Source: Sphagnum compactum
Taxonomy: Eukaryota; Bryophyta; Sphagnopsida; Sphagnales
Assembly (NCBI GenBank): GCA_965153455.1
Contig: OZ234493.1
Span: 27,828,213 to 27,892,212, forward strand
Length of the DNA: 64,000 bases
Direction: 5' to 3'
Below, piece by piece: positions 58,271-64,000 of the stretch. Both the position numbers and the translations under genes were made by a program. The notes under the pieces were generated by a model. The model saw nothing but the letters and a program-made list of their open reading frames with translations. It had not been told where the DNA came from and searched no databases. How positions within the stretch are numbered: the stretch's first letter is position 1; each line of letters begins with the position of its first letter.

Positions 58271-60790
58271 TTTAAATTTTAGTTTCTAAATATAAATATA
58301 TATATATGCTTTGCATTACATAATTTGTATAGTTTTTTGGGTTTAAGGCATATATCATTTGGATGTTTAGGGTTAGGCTTTATGATTTAGGGTTTAGAAA
58401 TTTGGTTCATATATTTTAAAGCTTAAGGTTTATACTTTAAACTTTGCTCATTGTTATTGGTTTTGAATTTTATCAATTATTTAGAACTATGCCATAATAT
58501 GAATATATTTTGTTTACATATGTTCCATAGTTATTAAAGTTCAATATTTTTTAACCCACTTTTGTTTAAATGCAATACTCATATCATATTATGATAATTC
58601 ATTAACCATGAAACATAAAAATATTTTTTAAATATTTGATTCCCCACCAATACATCATGAAATTCATGTTTTCAAAATTATTTGTTGAACTTACAATATG
58701 ATTTCACACACATAAAAATGAACATAATATAGAATTGGTCACATTGATGGTAGAGGGGTTGAAGGTTTAATGTAAAATTTGCTACTTAATGTTAGAATTT
58801 AAAGTTTATCGAAATCAAAAAATTGAAAGTTCATGTTTAACATTTCTTCAATGATGTACATATTTATGTTTTTCCTTCTTAAAGTTGTAAACTCATTTCA
58901 AAAAACAAAAACATAACATTTCTAATTTAATAAGATTTTATTGCATGTTTAAAAATAATAATTAAAACACATGATTTTCTATTGGTTTTAATGTTTCACA
59001 TAATAATAAAAAATGATCTTTCCCATATATTAATCCTATGTATGATTAAATTTTTATTTTAAACTTTTTTTATATAATAAATAATTTATAGGCTAAAATA
59101 ATTATATAGTAGGTTAGTAATATTTTATATTTTATAAATATATAACACAAATCATTATGTCAAAAAAAATTTATGATGTATAATATTGGCTTTAAAATTG
59201 GTCTAAATATTTGTTATTTATAACATATCGAGGAACACATTATATATAATTCATAATATTATGAAATTTTACTGTTGATTCATTTGAATAAATATAATAT
59301 CTTCATATTTATTTTAAATAAAAAATATATATATATAATTAAATATATATATATAAACTCATGGTTATGTATAGTGTAATTTTTTTTATGAATTTTATTT
59401 TTAATGAAAATTTAAAAATTCCAAAAAAAAGGTTATTAACATTGTCAACGTGATGGGTAGATTGTCTCCAACAAACTCAAAAGTAGGCAATCCTTCTTCT
59501 AGCAACTAATCTTGTTTGATAAGATTTATAGCTTGTGTGTTGCACCCACTAATCTAATTTGTCATGAGACTTCTTCTCAAATTCTTTACAAGTGGATACC
59601 CATTTTTTCTTTGTTCAAGAGATTTTTTTTCAAGTTCTCGACAAATGGATTCCCATGTATTTTCTTTGCTCAAGAACTATTCTTCTCAAGTTTTCTACAA
59701 ATCGGTACCCATGCTTTCTTTTCTCAAGATTTCTATGAGACTACAAGTTGCATATCCAACTCATGAACAAATCAGATTTGTTCAAAGTTCCATAAAATCA
59801 ACCCAAGTTTGAAGCTTCGTCAAGCACTCTTCTCTTGAAACAAATCCATTGCCAACTAACCCAATTGTTTCTAATCAATTAAGTTTGAAGCACTAGCTTG
59901 AAATCAACGATGTGTTGGAAGCTTCATGGAAGTACTTGAGTAATTGTGTGTGATGGTGTTGTGTTAAATTGTATTTTTATGTCTTATTCATTCTACTTCT
60001 AGTGGATCTTTTGTAGGGTATAATGAGAATGGGATTACCAATAATGTGAAGGTGATGAATCATGTCACCATTCTATTGTAGGCCATGGATCATCCACCAC
60101 CCACAAAGATGTACGTGATATTGACCTTGCTGGATGATGCATTCAAGGATGTGGTACATCAGCTACATGCTAAGAGTTATGACATCTTAGTGGCTGACAT
60201 TTTTCCTACGTATTTCTTTTTCAGTTTGTTTCTAAAGCAGTCATAACAACAGCAACAATTCAAATGTTTTACAGCAACAGTAATGGTTATTGAAATCAAT
60301 AATGCGATGGCTAAAATTAAAGTAGCAAAAACTATTGTTCTTTTTCTTGCTACACCTTTTTTGAAGAATGTAGTAGCATCATCAACAAATGAAGAAAAAA
60401 AATAGTACAAGAAGAAGCTTGACAAAATAAAACCAACTAACTTCCATAATGTTCCAAAAACTGATTGCAAGGGGTTAATGTTCGAGCTGATGTTTGTTCA
60501 CATAAGAAGGTTTGATCTTGGAAACCTCCGAGATACCTTTAAATTTCATTTCGGGTATGATTTGGACTATTAAGTAGCTAAGTATGAAATTGTTCATAAG
60601 CTTTTGGAAGCACTATGAGAAATCATGTTTGTTGAAACCACACTACCTTGTAATTAAAACTCAAAAAAGAACTCATATACAACTATTATACAACTATCCC
60701 CTTAGAAGGTGTATTAATAAATAAATTACCATGTCAAAAAATCAAATAGTTGTATTATAATTGCGAGTGAGTTGAAAATGGGTCTTCTAT
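58271..60790. other. AT-rich intergenic, nothing firmly assignable
   Basis: Several (TA)n runs near 58290 and 59320-59355. A minus frame at 60177-60470 could encode 97 residues with two hydrophobic segments and a cysteine cluster, but it has no recognised family and is weak as a gene. Confidence 0.4.
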
Positions 60791-60799
60791 ATAATAATT

Positions 60800-62531
60800 A
60801 ACATACATCAACATACATAAGTAGTCAACCATGTTTGATTTTTAAGGAGTTGCATTGTAGTTACATGTGGCAACTACTTTAGACTATTATAAATGTGCCA
60901 CTAAATAAACAAATATGTTGCAACTAAGTACAATGTACATACATTCGATCATGCCATGTGTCCACATTTCCACCACCCATTATGGAATACATTTGCAACT
61001 AGTTTTCAATCATGATTCCCATTGATATAATTAATATAGCCATTAGTACGCCACTACTAAAGTACTACTATTCAACTATGTTATGACTATAATACAATTA
61101 TTTGTAACTTAATAATTATATATATTCATTAGTTATTTATATCTTCATTGTATGTGTTTCATTTGGAATGATTTAAAATGTTATGGGAGTGCTACCTCAA
61201 GCTTTAGAAATCATCTTTGAAATGTAAAAGAAAAGGAGTAATGAAAAAATGCCAAGAAAATAAATAAGCTTTCCAATTCACAAAACACATTTTTTTCCTT
61301 TTTTTCCTCTTTGGACCCCTCCTACTTTCAAACCTCATAACTTTCTTATTGCTTATTCATTTTAAACAATTTAAAATGTTATAAGAACACCACATGAAAT
61401 TCTACAAATCGTTTTTAGATTTTCATAACATCAGAACAACATACAAGGATTTTTTGGGTGTCCAGGAATTTGCTTTTTATAGCATTCGATGGTTTTTTTA
61501 AAAAGTTTTCAACCCTTTTTACTTTGGACGGCTATAACTTTTTCAATTGTATTTTGTTTTTGATGACTTTTAATATCATAGAGGCGTTAATAAAAAGGGT
61601 TCAAGTTTTGTTTGGACACCAGAAATAATGGAGCCCTCCCCTTGGATTTGGCATGCCCTCAACACTTAAGTGTTATAGTTGCAACTCAATTGCAATTTCA
61701 TTTGCAACTAAGGAACAACTAAAAGATTTAACCCTTATGTTTTGTCTTAAGATCCTATGTTATAAACTATATATAGAAGGTTTGTTCTCTCATATTTTCA
61801 CATTAAAATACAAGTGTCATTTTGGGATGAACTCAAAAAACCTTAATTTAAAGGTAAAACATAAATTTTTAAAAAAAATCATGATTATTTTAAAGTTCAC
61901 TTAATCTTATGTTTTCCTCCACTTACCTATTTATGTAATTAAGTAGGTCCTATTTTCTACCTACCTATGTAGTTTGGCAGGTTGGTAGGTCCTAAATAAA
62001 TACATAAATATGTAGGTATTAAAACCTACCAACCTACCTACTTATGGTTATGTGTGACTTACCTAGCTACTAAAATAAATGTTTATATTTATTTATTTAT
62101 TCCAAAATACAACTAATATGCCATGTGGTAATTTTTTAATGTGCCACATGTCACAATTTTGAACCATCATTAACAATCAAAATGAACTATGAAGATCAAT
62201 ATTTTGAAAAAAAAATCATTTTTATGTCCATAAACTTTCATGATGCCACATGTCTAATTTTAATAGATGGATGACAATCAATGACATTAACATGACATCA
62301 TGGGTGCAATTATAATGGAATTGCATAGTAGTTGAAAATGAATTATTTTGATTGAGTTGCAATTGAGTAGTAATGAATTGCACCGTATATATGATGAATT
62401 GCAACTCTGCAACTCGTGCAATTTGTCTGTTAGCACTCACGGCGTATAAATACAATGAGTTGTAAATGTCCTCTACAACTCAAATATTCAATTATAGGGC
62501 AAGTTGCAAAACACCCCTTTTTTTCATAATG
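60800..62531 (-). mobile_element. Non-autonomous element, copy B (sister of copy A)
   Basis: Reverse-complement relative of 14918-17580. Its outer end (62531 inward) reads CATTATGAAAAAAAGGGGTG; the inner block around 60820-61110 matches 17310-17580. The central part (about 61120-61680) is unrelated to the centre of copy A. It lacks the LTR insertion present in copy A, so it preserves the empty site near 62020. No transposase is seen. The distal boundary may extend to about 60650. Confidence 0.65.
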
Positions 62532-62749
62532 AAACCATCCTAAAGTTTGTGTGGACTCGGAAGTTTTTTCAACAGCTAAGTTATTATGGAATGCTTTTGA
62601 CACTTTGAAAAGTTGAACATGATTCGATCATCCAAGAAACACAACAATAATAAGAAGAAAGTAACTAAGAATTCACAACCTGGAACAAATTACCAGTTGC
62701 AACAAAAGCTCATAACCAAGGTTGTCAAATTGACTAAAATGTCAACACT

Positions 62750-63005
62750 AACCAAGGTAGACAACTTAGCCTAACATAAGTAATAGGCTAATAGGTTACT
62801 TGTTAGGTAACCTAATTAACTACTTAGTAGCCTACCCTAGGTGTACCTAGTAGAATATTTACATAATGTAGGCCTTCTAGGTTGGTATCTTAGATGGTCT
62901 AAGTAGGAATTCAAGGTGGTTTAACTTATTAGATACACCTACTAACTATGTAAATAGTTTACTAGCCTAGATCACCTAGGCTAGTAGCCTAAACCACCTA
63001 AGCCT
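62750..63005. repeat. Palindrome-rich TAGCCTA/CCTAGG stretch
   Basis: Many short inverted words (TAGCCTA, AGGTAACCT, CTAGCCTAGATCACCTAGGCTAG) give strong local hairpin potential. It could be a degraded MITE, but no clean terminal repeats were found. Confidence 0.45.
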
Positions 63006-63109
63006 ATTAAACATTTATGATAATTTTATGTCTATTCCTTTTTGTATTCTAACACATGTTATTTTAATTTTTAAAAAATTTATTTAAAAAAATACATGTA
63101 CATGAATTT

Positions 63110-63430
63110 TTTTAGTTTAAAAATACATTTGTTCATATAATTATTACAAGTATATAATATTAAATTATGGTTTAGGTTTAGAGTTTGGGACATATAATTT
63201 TATTTATTTTTAAAATTTTTGTAGTAATTAAAATAATCTAAGGTGCAGTTTGGGGGGAATTTTTAGGGCTTAAACATATGTAAAATAATGCAATGTCATA
63301 TTATATCTTTTTTAAATACAGTGAAAAAAAACTCGGCTTGGAGATTTACCAAATGGTAAGAGACATATTTTTATTTTTTTTTAAAAAATATTTAATTATT
63401 TAAAAATTAAAGCCAAATTTCTAGTTAGTG
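63110..63430 (+). repeat. Dispersed direct repeat, copy 2
   Basis: Partner of 57925-58270, in the same orientation. The two copies lie outside element copy B on either side but are not symmetric about it. Confidence 0.6.
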
Positions 63431-63471
63431 AAATTAAATATGTGTGCAGGTATTGCAAACTTATGTGAATA

Positions 63472-63775
63472 ATTAACCCTAAATGAAATACCCATATTCA
63501 AATTCATTTTGAAATAACCCATTGGTGATTTAGGTATCCTTAATAAAGACACAACCCTAAATGAAATACCCACATGTAAGGTCACTTTGAAATGACCAAT
63601 ATGTAATTTGGGTGCTTTTGATTGAAGACCAAAACCTAGATGCAATAACCACATGCAAGTTCATTTTGAAATAATCCATAGATGATTTAGGTACCCTTAT
63701 GTGAAACTTAATCCTAAATACAATACCCACATGTAAGGTCACTTTAAAATAACCAATAAGTGGTTTGGGTATCCA
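63472..63775 (+). repeat. Tandem repeat, ~79 bp units in alternating (dimeric) order
   Basis: Four units each begin AACCCTAAATGAAATACCCA or a variant. Units 1 and 3 continue TTCATTTTGAAATAA.CCAT, while units 2 and 4 continue GTAAGGTCACTTTGAAAT. The true repeat is thus a ~158 bp dimer. The periodic minus-strand peptide frames are a by-product. Confidence 0.85.
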
Positions 63776-64000
63776 ATATATGTATTTTAATAGTGAATTA
63801 TTATTCTAAATCATTTTATAACAATTAATTGTCATGAATAATTATATGAAATAATGATTTGAATAATTTTTCAACATAATGTTTTTAATTAAAATAATAA
63901 ATTAAATATCAAATTATCAATTTGATTTTTAGATCTAAATTTAAATTATCTTAATTATATGACATAATTTGTTGATACTTTTAAATTATTATGTCATATG
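63776..64000. other. AT-rich window edge
   Basis: Almost purely A/T sequence with ATTAT palindromes; nothing assignable. Confidence 0.5.

Noticed and set aside
63421-63742. Minus-strand periodic peptide frames
   Set aside because: Direct translation of the tandem repeat; no other coding sign.

Overview
The window is nuclear DNA of a land plant. Spliced genes with GT..AG introns, a plant tRNA-Phe, plant-type TONSOKU, OTU/SEC-C and MAPKK proteins, copia and gypsy LTRs and TTTAGGG-like motifs all point that way. Gene islands are moderately GC-rich and sit in very AT-rich, transposon-filled DNA. I cannot name the species; a non-flowering lineage is possible but is only inference.

Layout. (1) 1-9.7 kb is a gene island. 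It holds the 3' part of a damaged CYP72-clan cytochrome P450 (+, 295-1715), an intact tRNA-Phe(GAA) (-, 3644-3716) and a six-exon TONSOKU/BRUSHY1 gene (-, 4557-9276) with E2F-like sites upstream. The TONSOKU frame lacks the usual C-terminal LRR region and instead ends in part of a small heat-shock protein alpha-crystallin domain. This is the most unusual object here. (2) 9.7-31.2 kb is AT-rich and repeat-dominated. It contains three solo LTRs with intact 5-bp target duplications (12560-13379; 15393-15883; 22313-22756), a copia fragment with one LTR and gag, inverted-repeat elements, minisatellites, a SINE-like tRNA relic, and decayed coding relics (RPA-like, OTU-protease-like). One solo LTR is nested in an older ~2.7 kb element whose sister copy lies inverted near 60.8-62.5 kb. 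(3) 31.3-33.1 kb is a 5'-truncated, frameshifted non-LTR retrotransposon with a (GTAA)n tail. (4) 34.4-38.1 kb is an apparently intact 11-exon OTU deubiquitinase with a UBA-like segment and a SEC-C motif. (5) 42.0-43.0 kb is an intronless MAP kinase kinase (-). Both of these genes have a long GA tract upstream of the start. (6) 43.7-64 kb is intergenic. It has tandem arrays, dispersed repeats, and one isolated, well-preserved exon of a class I trehalose-6-phosphate synthase at 53.9-54.1 kb.

The genes are unrelated housekeeping or signalling functions and do not form a pathway: genome maintenance (TONSOKU), ubiquitin editing (OTU), kinase cascade (MKK), translation (tRNA-Phe). Exon structures were derived by reading splice phases by hand. 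Every junction in the TONSOKU-like and OTU genes keeps frame, which supports those models.
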